From NCBI GenBank assembly GCA_002238965.1, contig MPNJ01000009.1:1-64000 (forward strand): a stretch of DNA of 64,000 nucleotides. The letters are read 5' to 3'. Under the pieces are notes generated by a model, which was not told where the DNA came from, made no database searches, and was given only the letters and a program-made list of their open reading frames with translations. The DNA comes from Nitrospinae bacterium bin107 (GTDB lineage Bacteria; UBA8248). This document shows, piece by piece, positions 7,318 to 16,181 of the stretch (position 1 is the stretch's first letter; each line of letters starts with the position of its first letter). The translations under genes and the position numbers were made by a program.

Positions 7318-8369
7318 AGCTCGCCTCGGTGCGCCACGAGGTGGCGGAATCCCCCCTGGAACTGCTCGAGTACGTGATGGAACGTGGCTGGGGGGACGGG
7401 CTGCCCGTCATCCCGCCCACCGAAGAGCGGGTGGCGGCCATGGTGGAGGCATCGGGCCGCCCGCCTGATGAGTCCCGCGGCCGCATCCCCCATCTGTTCG
7501 GCGACGCCACGATCGAGAAGATCGCCGTAAACGCCGCCATGGCGGGCTGCAGGCCCGAGTACATGCCGGTGCTCGTCACCGCCGTCGACGCCATCTTCGA
7601 CCCCATCTACAACCTGCCCGGCGTTCAGGGGACGACGAACTGCATCGCGCAGCTCATCGTCGTCCACGGACCCGCCCGGGGCGCGCTGGAGATCAACTGC
7701 AAGGAAAACCTCTTCGGCCAGGGCTGGCGGGCGAACGCCACCATCGGCCGGGCCTTCCGGTTCATCCTCCAGAACATCGGGGGCGCCAAGCCGGGCGATA
7801 CCGATCGCAGCACCTTCGGCCACCAGGGCAAGTTCTCGAGCTGCATCGGCGAGAACGAAGAAGCGAGCCCGTGGCCGCCGCTCCACGTCGAGCGCGGCCT
7901 GGAGCGCGCCGACAGCGCCGTGACCGTCATCGCGGTCGATCCGCACATCATGGTCAACGACGCGGCCAGCACGGATGGCGAGGGCGTGCTCCAGTCCATC
8001 GCCTCGTCGATGATGCAGGCGGGGAGCAACAACGCGCTCTTCGGCGGGGAGATGGTGGTCGTTCTCGGCCCCGAACACGTCGACATGCTCGTGCGCGACG
8101 GCTGGGACCCGCCGCGAATCCGGGCTTTTCTCTACGAGCGGGGCAGGGTGCCGACGTTTCTCTTCGCGCCGGCGAACCTGGAGCGCGCACGGGGGCGCCG
8201 GGACGACCTCCTGGCCCGGGAAGACCTCGAAAGCGTTCCCGTCGTCGACGACGTGGATAGCATCTGCCTGTTCGTGGCGGGCGGCCTCGGGAAGCACAGC
8301 CTCGTCATCCCGACGTTCGGAAACACGCACAGCGTCACGCGAAAGATCGATTATTCTTTCAACGGCTGA
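7314..8369 (+). CDS. Unrecognised 351-aa partner of the UGSC selenoprotein
   Basis: 351 aa, beginning inside the stop codon of the UGSC gene (ATGA overlap), so the two are almost certainly made together. Notable blocks are 'VMERGWGDGLPVIPPTEERV' near the N-terminus, 'GCRPEYMPVLVTAVDAI', a Cys-containing 'TTNCIAQLIVVHGP', 'GRAFRFILQNIGGAKPG', 'GHQGKFSSCIGENEE' and a C-terminal 'VFVAGGLGKHS'-like segment (CLFVAGGLGKHS). It has no signal peptide or membrane helix. Similar proteins are sometimes labelled as thioredoxin or disulphide isomerase, but I see no CxxC active site and do not adopt that name. Its tight coupling suggests it is a second subunit or a substrate-handling partner of the selenoprotein. 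Confidence 0.8.
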   Translation: MKLASVRHEVAESPLELLEYVMERGWGDGLPVIPPTEERVAAMVEASGRPPDESRGRIPHLFGDATIEKIAVNAAMAGCRPEYMPVLVTAVDAIFDPIYNLPGVQGTTNCIAQLIVVHGPARGALEINCKENLFGQGWRANATIGRAFRFILQNIGGAKPGDTDRSTFGHQGKFSSCIGENEEASPWPPLHVERGLERADSAVTVIAVDPHIMVNDAASTDGEGVLQSIASSMMQAGSNNALFGGEMVVVLGPEHVDMLVRDGWDPPRIRAFLYERGRVPTFLFAPANLERARGRRDDLLAREDLESVPVVDDVDSICLFVAGGLGKHSLVIPTFGNTHSVTRKIDYSFNG

Positions 8370-8526
8370 ACGCAAGTCGGAATCAAGAGGAGAACGGATT
8401 CTACAGGCTATCGTATCCAATTATTCCCCTGCCATATTGGGAGCATTCAACCCTGGAGGCGGTATGACAACGGGGCACAACGCCCCGGACCGTTAGTGGT
8501 AATCCCTATTTTTGGAGGGAAGAGCA

Positions 8527-10143
8527 ATGGAACGACGGAAAATCCGATTTGGAAGCGTCGCTATTTTCTTTCTCCTCGCGGCGGTGCTTGTATTCGGCCA
8601 GGTTCCAGGGTCCGCATGGGCCCAGAAGCGGGGAGGCACGCTGGTCATCGGCCTGGAAGCCGATCCGGGGCACTTCAACCTGATCGTCAAACCGGGCACG
8701 ACGGTCCAGGTGCCGGCCGTGAACATCTACAACAAGCTGATCACGCTTGATTTCGATCTCAACCCGAAGCCGGAACTGGCGAAGTCCTGGGAGGTCAAGG
8801 ACGGCGGGAAGACGCTCATCTTCCACCTCCGGAAGGGCGTGAAGTTCCATGACGGCAAGGAGATGACGAGCGAGGACGTGAAATTCTCTCTCGAGAAGTG
8901 CCTGCCGTACAATCCGCGCTCGCGCGTGTTCTGGAAGCCGGTGGCGGAGAAGGTGGAAGCGCCGGACAAGTACACCATCGTCGTCCGCCTCAAGAAGCCT
9001 TTCGCGCCCTTGCTCACCGTGATGGGGGTGATCTTCGGCGGCCCCGCCATCTACCCCAAGCATCTGTGGAAGGATCACGTGGGCAGCCGCAAGGCGTTCC
9101 TGAACGCTCCGTGGAGCAAGAAACCCGTGGGAACCGGGCCCTTCATGCTCAAGGAGTACAAGAAGGGCAGCCACGTCCGGCTCGTGCGGAACCCGAATTA
9201 CTGGAACGCGCCCAAGCCCTACGCGGATGAACTGGTCATCCGGTTCGTCTCGGACGCCAACACGCGCCTCATCGCGCTTGAGAAAGGGGAGATCGACTAT
9301 CTCCGCGCGGCCCTCATCCCCTGGGATCAGGCCGCCCGCCTCAAGAAGAACCCCAAACTCGTCGTCCTCGACAAGGGAGGAGAAGCGACGGGACAGGTCG
9401 AGTTCATGCTCTTGAACGTGCGGCGGCCCATCACCGGGAACGTGAAGGTCCGCCAGGCGATCGCGTATGCGCTGGACAAGAACCAGATCAGCCAGCTGGC
9501 TACCGGGGGCACCGCGAAAGTGGCGGACGGCATCATGCACTCGGCCATGAAGTGGGCGCACAAGGGCAGCTTCGCCCAGTACAAGCAGGACCTGAAGATG
9601 GCGAACAGGCTGCTCGACGAGGCGGGCTACCCGATGAAGGGAGGCAAGCGCTTCGGACTCACGTTGACCTGGGCCAAGGGCCGAGGCTTCGAGGGACTGG
9701 CGGCCGAAGTGATCAAGCAGCAGCTCAAGAAAGTCGGCATCGACATCAAGATCGAGTCCTTCGACCGGGCGGCGACGCTGAAGAAGGTGTACATCAATCA
9801 TGATTTCGACATCATGATGCAGTTCTTCACCACCGGGCCCGATCCGAAGATCAGCGTTACCCGGGTCTATGACAGGAACAACATCGGCTCGGCGAACTTC
9901 AACAACGCGCCGTCCTACATCAACGTCGGCGTTCAGCGTCTCCTCGACGCCGAATGGCAGATCCCCGACGTGAAGAAGCGGGGCGCCGCGTGGCGTCAGA
10001 TCGTCGATATGGTCGCGGCCGACGCGCCCGTGATCCCGCTGTTCGAGACGCCCTTCGTCCACACGCATTCGGCGAAATGGGCGGATGTGGTCACGCGTCC
10101 CTACTGCGCGTATTGCACCCGGGAGGACGCTTACCAGAAGTAG
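8527..10143 (+). CDS. Family-5 extracellular solute-binding protein (DppA/OppA-like)
   Basis: 538 aa from the ATG at 8527, which has GGAGGGAAGAG directly upstream; a longer frame start at 8512 lacks this. Residues 1-32 form a Sec signal peptide with an Ala-Trp-Ala cleavage site (GSAWA|QK). The mature protein has the SBP_bac_5 pattern: 'LAKSWEVKDGGKTLIFHLRKGVKFHDGKEMTSEDVKFSLEKC'-like blocks (in pieces: 'RKGVKFHDGKEMTSEDV'), then 'GTGPFMLKEYKKG' and 'VRQAIAYALDKNQI'. It binds peptides, nickel, opines or other small solutes in the periplasm and delivers them to the permeases encoded next. It opens a five-gene ABC importer operon (8527-14127) and follows the selenoprotein pair by 157 bp. Confidence 0.9.
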   Translation: MERRKIRFGSVAIFFLLAAVLVFGQVPGSAWAQKRGGTLVIGLEADPGHFNLIVKPGTTVQVPAVNIYNKLITLDFDLNPKPELAKSWEVKDGGKTLIFHLRKGVKFHDGKEMTSEDVKFSLEKCLPYNPRSRVFWKPVAEKVEAPDKYTIVVRLKKPFAPLLTVMGVIFGGPAIYPKHLWKDHVGSRKAFLNAPWSKKPVGTGPFMLKEYKKGSHVRLVRNPNYWNAPKPYADELVIRFVSDANTRLIALEKGEIDYLRAALIPWDQAARLKKNPKLVVLDKGGEATGQVEFMLLNVRRPITGNVKVRQAIAYALDKNQISQLATGGTAKVADGIMHSAMKWAHKGSFAQYKQDLKMANRLLDEAGYPMKGGKRFGLTLTWAKGRGFEGLAAEVIKQQLKKVGIDIKIESFDRAATLKKVYINHDFDIMMQFFTTGPDPKISVTRVYDRNNIGSANFNNAPSYINVGVQRLLDAEWQIPDVKKRGAAWRQIVDMVAADAPVIPLFETPFVHTHSAKWADVVTRPYCAYCTREDAYQK

Positions 10144-10167
10144 TCCTGGTATTCGAATCGTGTTTCA

Positions 10168-10193
10168 GGGGCCCCGTCTCCGGGCGGGGCCCC
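10168..10193 (+). promoter_or_regulatory. Intercistronic GC hairpin after the binding-protein gene
   Basis: GGGGCCCCG (10168-10176) pairs perfectly with CGGGGCCCC (10185-10193) around an 8-nt loop. There is no T tract, so it is not a textbook terminator. Such structures after binding-protein genes commonly protect the upstream mRNA and lower permease expression; that role is inferred here. Confidence 0.55.
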
Positions 10194-10227
10194 GCAGGTT
10201 TCCTGACGTCTCACCGAGGGGCGATCC

Positions 10228-11211
10228 ATGGCAGGCGATCATCCGCTTCTGCGTTACAGCGTAAGGCGTATTCTTCAGGCCGTCCCTCTTGTTTTCTGGG
10301 TCGTCATCATCAACTTCACCATCATCCATCTCGCTCCGGGTGATCCGGCCATTTACCTGGCCAGCGTCACCGAGGCCACGCCGGAGGCTTATGCGGAACT
10401 GCGCATCGAGTTCGGCCTGGACAAGCCGCTTTACGTCCAGATGGGGATTTACCTGTGGAAGCTGCTTCATCTGGACCTGGGCTATTCCACCTGGCACAAC
10501 TCACCCGTACTCGGCGTCATACTCGATCGCCTGCCCGCCACCATGCTTCTGATGGCGACGGCCTTCTCCATCGCCAGCATCATGGGGGTGGTTCTCGGCG
10601 TCATCGCATCGCGCTACTCCTATTCGGTGGGCGACCATCTGGCGACCCTGGCATCGCTCGCCGGCTATTCGATGCCCATTTTCTGGCTGGGCCAGCTTCT
10701 CATACTCTTTTTCGCCCTTTATCTGGATTGGCTGCCGAGCCAGGGCATGTATTCGATGCGCGGTGTGGAACCCGGCTGGCCCGCGGTCCTCGACGTCCTG
10801 AAGCACCTGCTCCTGCCCGCGATCACCTACGCCACCTATCACATGACGCTCGTGTTCCGGATCACGCGGGGCAAGATGCAGGAAACGCTCGCGCAGGACT
10901 TCATCCTGACCGCGAAATCCAAGGGGCTGAACGAACGCCGCGTGCTCTACCGGCACGCCCTGCGCAATGCGCTGCTCCCGGTGGTCACCGTGATCGGCAT
11001 CAATTTCGCCTACGTCATGGCGGGATCGGTGTTCACCGAAACCGTGTTCGGGTGGCCGGGGATGGGCCGGCTGATCTTCGAATCCATCACCGCGCGGGAC
11101 TATCCGATGATTCTGGGGATATTCCTCGTCGTCTCGATGATGATCGTGCTGGCGAACCTCATCACGGACATTCTCTACGCCTTGATCGACCCGCGCGTGG
11201 CTTATAACTAG
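10228..11211 (+). CDS. ABC importer permease, DppB type
   Basis: 327 aa, with six predicted membrane helices typical of the DppB/OppB family. The N-terminus 'LLRYSVRRILQAVPLVFWVVIINF' and the following 'LAPGDPAIYLA' are family hallmarks. The EAA loop, which contacts the ATPases, is in 'DFILTAKSKGLNERRVLYRHALRNALLP'-like sequence (central 'AKSKGLNERRVLYRHALRN'). The C-terminus 'LANLITDILYALIDPRVAYN' matches family ends. It works with the permease at 11224 and the two ATPases at 12120 and 13096 in the inner membrane. Confidence 0.93.
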   Translation: MAGDHPLLRYSVRRILQAVPLVFWVVIINFTIIHLAPGDPAIYLASVTEATPEAYAELRIEFGLDKPLYVQMGIYLWKLLHLDLGYSTWHNSPVLGVILDRLPATMLLMATAFSIASIMGVVLGVIASRYSYSVGDHLATLASLAGYSMPIFWLGQLLILFFALYLDWLPSQGMYSMRGVEPGWPAVLDVLKHLLLPAITYATYHMTLVFRITRGKMQETLAQDFILTAKSKGLNERRVLYRHALRNALLPVVTVIGINFAYVMAGSVFTETVFGWPGMGRLIFESITARDYPMILGIFLVVSMMIVLANLITDILYALIDPRVAYN

Positions 11212-11223
11212 GAACTTGAGATC

Positions 11224-12123
11224 GTGACGACTGCGACGGACCAAATCGATTATCAAAGCCCGCAAAGAGGGCCGCAGTGGCGGGCCGTCTGGGACGCATT
11301 CAGCCAGAACCGCGCGGTGCCCATCGCGGGGTCCGTGCTTTTGGTTTTGGTTCTACTGGTATTGTCGGCGCCCTTGCTGGCGCCCTATGACCCTTACGCC
11401 CTGGGCTCGGGCTCAAGGCTGGGCGGGCACAGCTTCCAAAACATCATGGGCGTAGACAATCTCGGCCGCGACGTCTTCAGCCGCATCCTGTGGGGCGGAC
11501 GGGTCTCGATCTTCGTCGGTTTCTCGGCGGCCTTCGCCACGACGGTTATGGGCCTGCTCGTGGGCACGATATCGGGTTACCTGGGCGGATGGGTGGACGA
11601 CATCCTGATGCGTTTCACCGAGACCTTCATGGTGATACCGCGATTCTTCCTCGCCCTGATAATCGTGGCATTCTTCGGGGCGAACATCTGGAACATCATC
11701 TTCGCCATCTCCATTCTGACGTGGCCGGTGACGGCCCGCCTCGTGCGCTCGGAATTCCTGACCCTGCGCACGCGGCAATTCGTGGACGCCGCGCACGTGA
11801 TCGGCACGCCGCGCTCGACCATCATCTTCCGCGAGATACTTCCGAACGCCATCGGGGTCGTGGTCGTGAATGCCTCGCTTCTGACGGCGCAGGCGATGCT
11901 GCTCGAAGCGGGTTTGAGCTATCTGGGCCTGGGAGACCCCAGCCTGGTGACCTGGGGACGGATGCTGTACGAGGCCCAGCCCTTTCTGCGCCAGGCCTGG
12001 TGGATGGCCGTGTATCCCGGTCTGGGCATCTTTCTTTCGGTCCTGACGCTCAACCTGCTGGGAGACGGCCTGAACGACGTGCTCAACCCCCGCTCCTCCG
12101 AGATTCACCGGACCGGACTATGA
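11224..12123 (+). CDS. ABC importer permease, DppC type
   Basis: 299 aa starting at GTG 11224, 12 bp after the previous gene. The first helix near residues 30-55 is followed by the family-typical 'HIMGVDNLGRDVFSRILWG'-like block (here 'NIMGVDNLGRDVFSRILWG'), and the EAA loop is in 'DAAHVIGTPRSTIIFREILPN'-like sequence. The C-terminus 'GDGLNDVLNPR' is diagnostic of DppC/OppC. Its stop overlaps the ATG of the first ATPase gene (ATGA), so translation is coupled. Confidence 0.93.
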   Translation: MTTATDQIDYQSPQRGPQWRAVWDAFSQNRAVPIAGSVLLVLVLLVLSAPLLAPYDPYALGSGSRLGGHSFQNIMGVDNLGRDVFSRILWGGRVSIFVGFSAAFATTVMGLLVGTISGYLGGWVDDILMRFTETFMVIPRFFLALIIVAFFGANIWNIIFAISILTWPVTARLVRSEFLTLRTRQFVDAAHVIGTPRSTIIFREILPNAIGVVVVNASLLTAQAMLLEAGLSYLGLGDPSLVTWGRMLYEAQPFLRQAWWMAVYPGLGIFLSVLTLNLLGDGLNDVLNPRSSEIHRTGL

Positions 12124-13103
12124 GCACGACGCCTGAAAACCGAAACGGTCTCCTGCGGGTCTCCGATCTGAGGACATACCTCGACGTCCCCTCCGGCGTG
12201 ATCAAGGCCGTGGACGGCGTCTCGCTGGAAGTGAACCGCAAGGAGGCGGTTGCGCTGGTCGGTGAATCGGGTTCCGGGAAATCCATGACGGCTCTCACCA
12301 TCATCCGGCTCCAGCCGGTCGTGGCCCGCATCCTCTCGGGCGAAATACTGCTGAACGACGTGGATCTCCTCACCCTGGATACGGCGAGCATGTGCGACCT
12401 GCGCGGGACGGAGATCGCCATGGTCTTTCAGGACCCCATGACCTATCTGAACCCCGTCATGCGGTCCGGCGCCCAGGTGGCGGAAGTGGTGCTGGAACAC
12501 CAGGATGTCTCGAAGGGGGAGGCCCGCTCGCAGGTGCTCGATGCTTTCGAGCGCGTCGGCATCCCTTCCCCCCGGAGGGTGTATGACAGCTACCCCCATC
12601 AGTTGAGCGGCGGCATGCGCCAGCGGGTGCTCATCGCCATGGCCATCTCGTGCCGCCCGTCCCTGCTCATCGCCGATGAGCCCACCACGGCGCTGGACGT
12701 GACCATTCAGGCGCAAATCATGGACCTGCTTGCCCACCTCCGAGAGGAACTCCAGAACGCCCTGTTCCTGATCACCCACGATATCGGCCTGGTGGCGGAG
12801 CATTGCGACCGGATATACATCATGTACGCGGGCCAGATTGTGGAGCATGCCGACACCTTCACCCTGTTCGCCGAACCGAAGCATCCCTATACGGAGGGCC
12901 TCCTGCGTTCGACGCTCAGCCCCGACAAGCGGGTCGAGGTATTCGAGACCATCGAGGGGCAGGTGCCGAACCCGACGGACATGCCGTCGGGCTGCCGCTT
13001 CCATCCCCGCTGTCCCCACGTCAAAGACATCTGCCGCGAGGAGTCGCCGCCATCTCTCGATTTGGGGGAGGGTCGGATGGTGGCCTGCTGGCTTTATGAG
13101 TGA
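12120..13103 (+). CDS. ABC importer ATPase, DppD type
   Basis: 327 aa from the ATG at 12120; the frame stays open far upstream but that part lies inside the permease gene. Walker A is G-E-S-G-S-G-K-S, the signature is 'LSGGMRQR', and Walker B is '[12 protein letters not shown]'. The C-terminal extension '[17 protein letters not shown]' is the oligo_HPY segment typical of peptide importers, with clustered cysteines. It pairs with the ATPase at 13096 to power uptake. Confidence 0.93.
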   Translation: MSTTPENRNGLLRVSDLRTYLDVPSGVIKAVDGVSLEVNRKEAVALVGESGSGKSMTALTIIRLQPVVARILSGEILLNDVDLLTLDTASMCDLRGTEIAMVFQDPMTYLNPVMRSGAQVAEVVLEHQDVSKGEARSQVLDAFERVGIPSPRRVYDSYPHQLSGGMRQRVLIAMAISCRPSLLIADEPTTALDVTIQAQIMDLLAHLREELQNALFLITHDIGLVAEHCDRIYIMYAGQIVEHADTFTLFAEPKHPYTEGLLRSTLSPDKRVEVFETIEGQVPNPTDMPSGCRFHPRCPHVKDICREESPPSLDLGEGRMVACWLYE

Positions 13104-14127
13104 GCCCGTCTCCATGAACAATCCACTCCTGCAAGTACAAAGACTGACGAAGCACTTCCCGGTCGAAGGGGGATGGCTCCGGCCTCCCCGCCACGTGCAC
13201 GCCGTGGACGACATCAGCTTCTCGCTCAAAGCCGGTGAGTCGTTCGCCCTGGTGGGTGAAAGCGGCTGCGGGAAAACGACGACGGCCCGCCTGCTGGCGA
13301 AGCTGGAAAAGCCTGACGACGGAAGCATCCTCTTCGATGAACAGGAAGTCGCGGAACTGAGCGGACCCGCCCTCAAGCAGTACAACCGCGACGTGCAGAT
13401 GATTTTTCAGGACCCCTTCGAATCCCTGAATCCCAGGCGCACCGTGCGAGCCATCCTGCGCCAGCCCCTCCTCAACCATGACGCGGCGGAGAAAGGGGAG
13501 ATCGATGAGACCGTCGTCGGGCTCCTGAACCAGGTGGGCATGGAGCCGGGCGAAATCTTCATGGACCGCTACCCGCACCAGCTCAGCGGCGGCCAGCGCC
13601 AGCGAATCGGCATCGCGCGGGCGCTCACGCTGAAGCCCAGGCTGGTGATCGCCGATGAGCCCGTCTCCTCGCTCGACATCTCCATCCGCGCCCAAATCCT
13701 GAACCTTCTGAAAGCCCTTCAGTCGCAACATGATCTCTCCTACCTCTTCATCACGCACGACCTGGGGGTGGTGCGCTCGGTCTGCGACAGGGTGGGGGTC
13801 ATGTACCTGGGCGAGATCGTGGAGCTTGCGGCGGTGGAATCGCTCTTCACCACCCCGCTGCACCCTTACACGCAGGCGCTGCTCTCGGCCACGCCGGTGG
13901 CGGACCCGGTAAAGGCCAGGGAACGGCGGCGCATCATCCTCAAGGGAGAGGTTCCCTCCGCCCTCGACCCGCCGACCGGATGCCGCTTCCATACGCGTTG
14001 CCCCTACAGCGAGAAGCGCTGCGTGGAAGAGAAGCCGGCGCTGCGGGAGTTCCACCCCGGCCATACCGTGTCCTGTCATTTCGCAGGCGACGTCGGCATT
14101 AACGTAACCGCCGATTCATACACTTAG
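13096..14127 (+). CDS. ABC importer ATPase, DppF type
   Basis: 343 aa from ATG 13096, overlapping the end of the previous gene by 8 bp; an ATG at 13114 is an alternative start. Walker A is G-E-S-G-C-G-K-T, the signature is 'LSGGQRQR', and Walker B is 'LVIADEPVSSLD'. An oligo_HPY tail ('PTGCRFHTRCPYSEKRC') is present. It completes the importer; the solute cannot be told from the ATPases. Confidence 0.92.
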   Translation: MSEPVSMNNPLLQVQRLTKHFPVEGGWLRPPRHVHAVDDISFSLKAGESFALVGESGCGKTTTARLLAKLEKPDDGSILFDEQEVAELSGPALKQYNRDVQMIFQDPFESLNPRRTVRAILRQPLLNHDAAEKGEIDETVVGLLNQVGMEPGEIFMDRYPHQLSGGQRQRIGIARALTLKPRLVIADEPVSSLDISIRAQILNLLKALQSQHDLSYLFITHDLGVVRSVCDRVGVMYLGEIVELAAVESLFTTPLHPYTQALLSATPVADPVKARERRRIILKGEVPSALDPPTGCRFHTRCPYSEKRCVEEKPALREFHPGHTVSCHFAGDVGINVTADSYT

Positions 14128-14235
14128 CTGCCGGGCTTTGGGGGGTAGGGGCGGTTCACGAACGGCCTCTATGGTTCCGGCGGGTGTGACTTTCGCCGAA
14201 ATGACGGCGCTATGGGTCAACCGAGTCGGTGGTTT

Positions 14236-14306
14236 GCAGGGGCCGCATACTATGCGGCCCGGCCTTTTCGCCTCCAAATTAGGGTCGCATGGTATGCGAC
14301 CCCTAC
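14236..14306. repeat. Palindromic element with GGGGCCGCAT/ATGCGGCCC and GGGTCGCAT/ATGCGACCC arms
   Basis: Two hairpins lie side by side: GGGCCGCAT..ATGCGGCCC and GGGTCGCAT..ATGCGACCC, ending CCCCTAC. The block at 15878-15947 has the same layout and nearly the same sequence. A CCTTTTTCAACAGGCC motif follows at 14334-14349. Nothing else is seen in the 14128-14388 gap apart from GGAGGG before the next start codon. Confidence 0.65.
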
Positions 14307-14388
14307 AACAGACGGCAATTCCCCCGTATTTGGCCTTTTTCAACAGGCCGGACAAGGGGGGAGTAACGATATCCCGGAGGGTTTTTTT

Positions 14389-15690
14389 ATGAAAGACGTA
14401 CTCGAAAAGGTGATTTCACAGGGCCGGCGAACCGACGTGGTAAGCCTCCTTCAGGAACTCGTCCGGATTCCCAGCCCGACGGGAGAGGAAGAGGCTGTCC
14501 AGACCCTGGTGCAGGAACGATTCGCCGATGCCGGCCTCGAGGTGGAGGCGTTCGAGGCGAACCTGGAGGAGGTGCGGGAGCATCCGGCGTTCTCGGCCCC
14601 GCGCTCTTCGCTGGAGAGAGGTTATGCGGGCCGTCCGAACGTGATCGGCCGCATGCGGGGAGCGGGCGGCGGCAGGTCGCTCCTTCTCTTTTGTCACGCC
14701 GACACGGTGCCGCCCGGCCCGCGAAGCGCCTGGACCCGGGATCCCTTCGGCGGCGAGGTGGAGGGCAACCGGCTCTATGGACGGGGGTCGGGAGACGCCA
14801 AGTCGGGGCTGGCCGTCATGGTCGCGTGCGCCCGGGCCCTGAAAGCCGCCGGGGTGCGCCTCAAGGGGGATCTGACGCTCCTCTCCACCGTCGAGGAAGA
14901 AGAAGGCGGCGGCGGGGGCATGCTGGCATGCGTGCTCCGCGGCCTTCGTGCGGACGGCGCCGTTTACACGCACATGAAGCCGGGCGGACTCGGCGGCGTG
15001 GACATCGGCTCGGGCGGCGACGTGAGTTTCCGGATCACCGTGCCGGGACAGGCCGGGCACAAGGGTTCGGCGCACCTTTTCGTGAACGCCATCGGGAAAG
15101 CCGAATATATCCACGCCGCGCTCAGGGAGCTGGACGCGCAAAGAGGAGAGGCGGTGCGTGAACCGCTGGTGGAAAAGCGTTTCGAGATCAGCGGACTCGC
15201 GCCCCGCACGGTGAATCTCGTGGTGACCGTGATTCGCGCGGGCGTTTCCATCGGCCAGCTCCCGGCCGAATGCGTTCTGGAGGGCGTGGCGGGGGTGGCC
15301 CCGAGAGAGAGCCTCGATGAGGTGAAAAAACTGGTGGAAGACCACGTCGCGCGGGCCGCCGGGGCCGACCCGTGGCTTCGCGGGCATCCGCCCCGCCTGG
15401 AATGGACGGAGAGGCGCGCGGAGCCCTGCCTCACCGACCCCGGGCATCCGTTCGTCAAAACGGCGTTGTCCGTGGCCGAACGGGTGACGGGTCGCCCTTG
15501 CCAACGCCAGGCGCTGAACGGGACGACGGACATGCGGTTCCCGGTTCTCTACGGCGACACGCCCACCATCATGTTCGGAGGGGAGTGCCCGCGGGGCCAT
15601 ATCCCCGATGAATATACGCATATCGACGAACTGCAGCTCTCCGTCGACGGGCTGCTCCACCTGATACTCGAGTGGTGCGGCGCGGCGTGA
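14389..15690 (+). CDS. M20-family metallopeptidase (ArgE/DapE/CPG2-like)
   Basis: 433 aa from the ATG at 14389, which has CCGGAGGG upstream; the frame extends further 5' but through repeat DNA. The first metal site is in 'FCHADTVPPG', the bridging Asp in 'GRGSGDAKSGLAVM' and the catalytic Glu pair in 'STVEEEEGG'. A lid domain follows ('GQAGHKGSAHLF'), then a final metal-binding His near the C-terminus ('FGGECPRGHIPDEYTHIDEL'). The family hydrolyses peptide or acyl-amino-acid bonds with two zinc ions. Placed after a peptide-type importer, it could process the imported solute, though repeats separate the two units. Confidence 0.88.
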   Translation: MKDVLEKVISQGRRTDVVSLLQELVRIPSPTGEEEAVQTLVQERFADAGLEVEAFEANLEEVREHPAFSAPRSSLERGYAGRPNVIGRMRGAGGGRSLLLFCHADTVPPGPRSAWTRDPFGGEVEGNRLYGRGSGDAKSGLAVMVACARALKAAGVRLKGDLTLLSTVEEEEGGGGGMLACVLRGLRADGAVYTHMKPGGLGGVDIGSGGDVSFRITVPGQAGHKGSAHLFVNAIGKAEYIHAALRELDAQRGEAVREPLVEKRFEISGLAPRTVNLVVTVIRAGVSIGQLPAECVLEGVAGVAPRESLDEVKKLVEDHVARAAGADPWLRGHPPRLEWTERRAEPCLTDPGHPFVKTALSVAERVTGRPCQRQALNGTTDMRFPVLYGDTPTIMFGGECPRGHIPDEYTHIDELQLSVDGLLHLILEWCGAA

Positions 15691-15853
15691 GCGGGCGCGC
15701 GGCGCGTAATATCTCCCTCCCCGGTCGGGTCAAACGCTCATTCATCAATCGCGTTTGACTTCACCATGAGTAGCGGCGAAGCCGTGTATCGAGGGGCGCT
15801 CTCGACCGATGAGGGAGAAAAATTACTACCTCCTTGGGGGTTGTTGAAAAACC

Positions 15854-15877
15854 CCGAGAAGGGAGTTCTCGGTTTTT
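15854..15877 (+). terminator. Possible intrinsic terminator
   Basis: CCGAGAA (15854-15860) pairs with TTCTCGG (15866-15872) around GGGAG and is followed by five T. It lies 160 bp after the M20 gene stop, inside repeat-rich DNA, so it may equally be part of the repeat family. Confidence 0.4.
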
Positions 15878-15947
15878 GTAGGGGCCGCATATATGCGGCC
15901 CTGCCTTTTCGCATTCAAAATGCGGGTCGCATATATGCGACCCCTAC
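15878..15947. repeat. Palindromic element GTAGGGG...CCCCTAC
   Basis: Perfectly bounded by GTAGGGG and CCCCTAC, with GGGCCGCATAT/ATATGCGGCCC and GGGTCGCATAT/ATATGCGACCC arms. It is the best-preserved member of the family seen at 4084, 5105 and 14236. Confidence 0.7.
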
Positions 15948-16181
15948 ACACGTATTGACGTCCCGACCAAGGGGGGAGTGAACTTCAAAAGCGTGCGCGC
16001 AACCAAAATCGCTCCCCAGGGCTTTTTCAACAACCTCGTATGCGACCCCTACACAAACCTCCTTAGCCAGGGGGTAACAGCGATGTCCTCCGACAAAGAC
16101 TTTTTCAACAACCCCCTTCGGGCAGGATTGTATATAATCCTCCGAACTATGGTTCCCCGATAACTGCGACGGGAGAAAGCG
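15948..16181. repeat. Composite repeat remnants before the aminotransferase-fold gene
   Basis: The segment near 15966-16018 matches the flank of the 2372-2600 repeat (GAGTGAACTTCAAAAGCGTG and beyond). CTTTTTCAACAACC motifs follow at 16022-16035 and 16100-16114, and a half-copy of the GCGACCCCTAC arm is at about 16043-16055. With 15691-15947 this makes a 491-bp gap holding only repeats. GGGAGAAAG at its end is the ribosome-binding site of the next gene. Confidence 0.55.
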
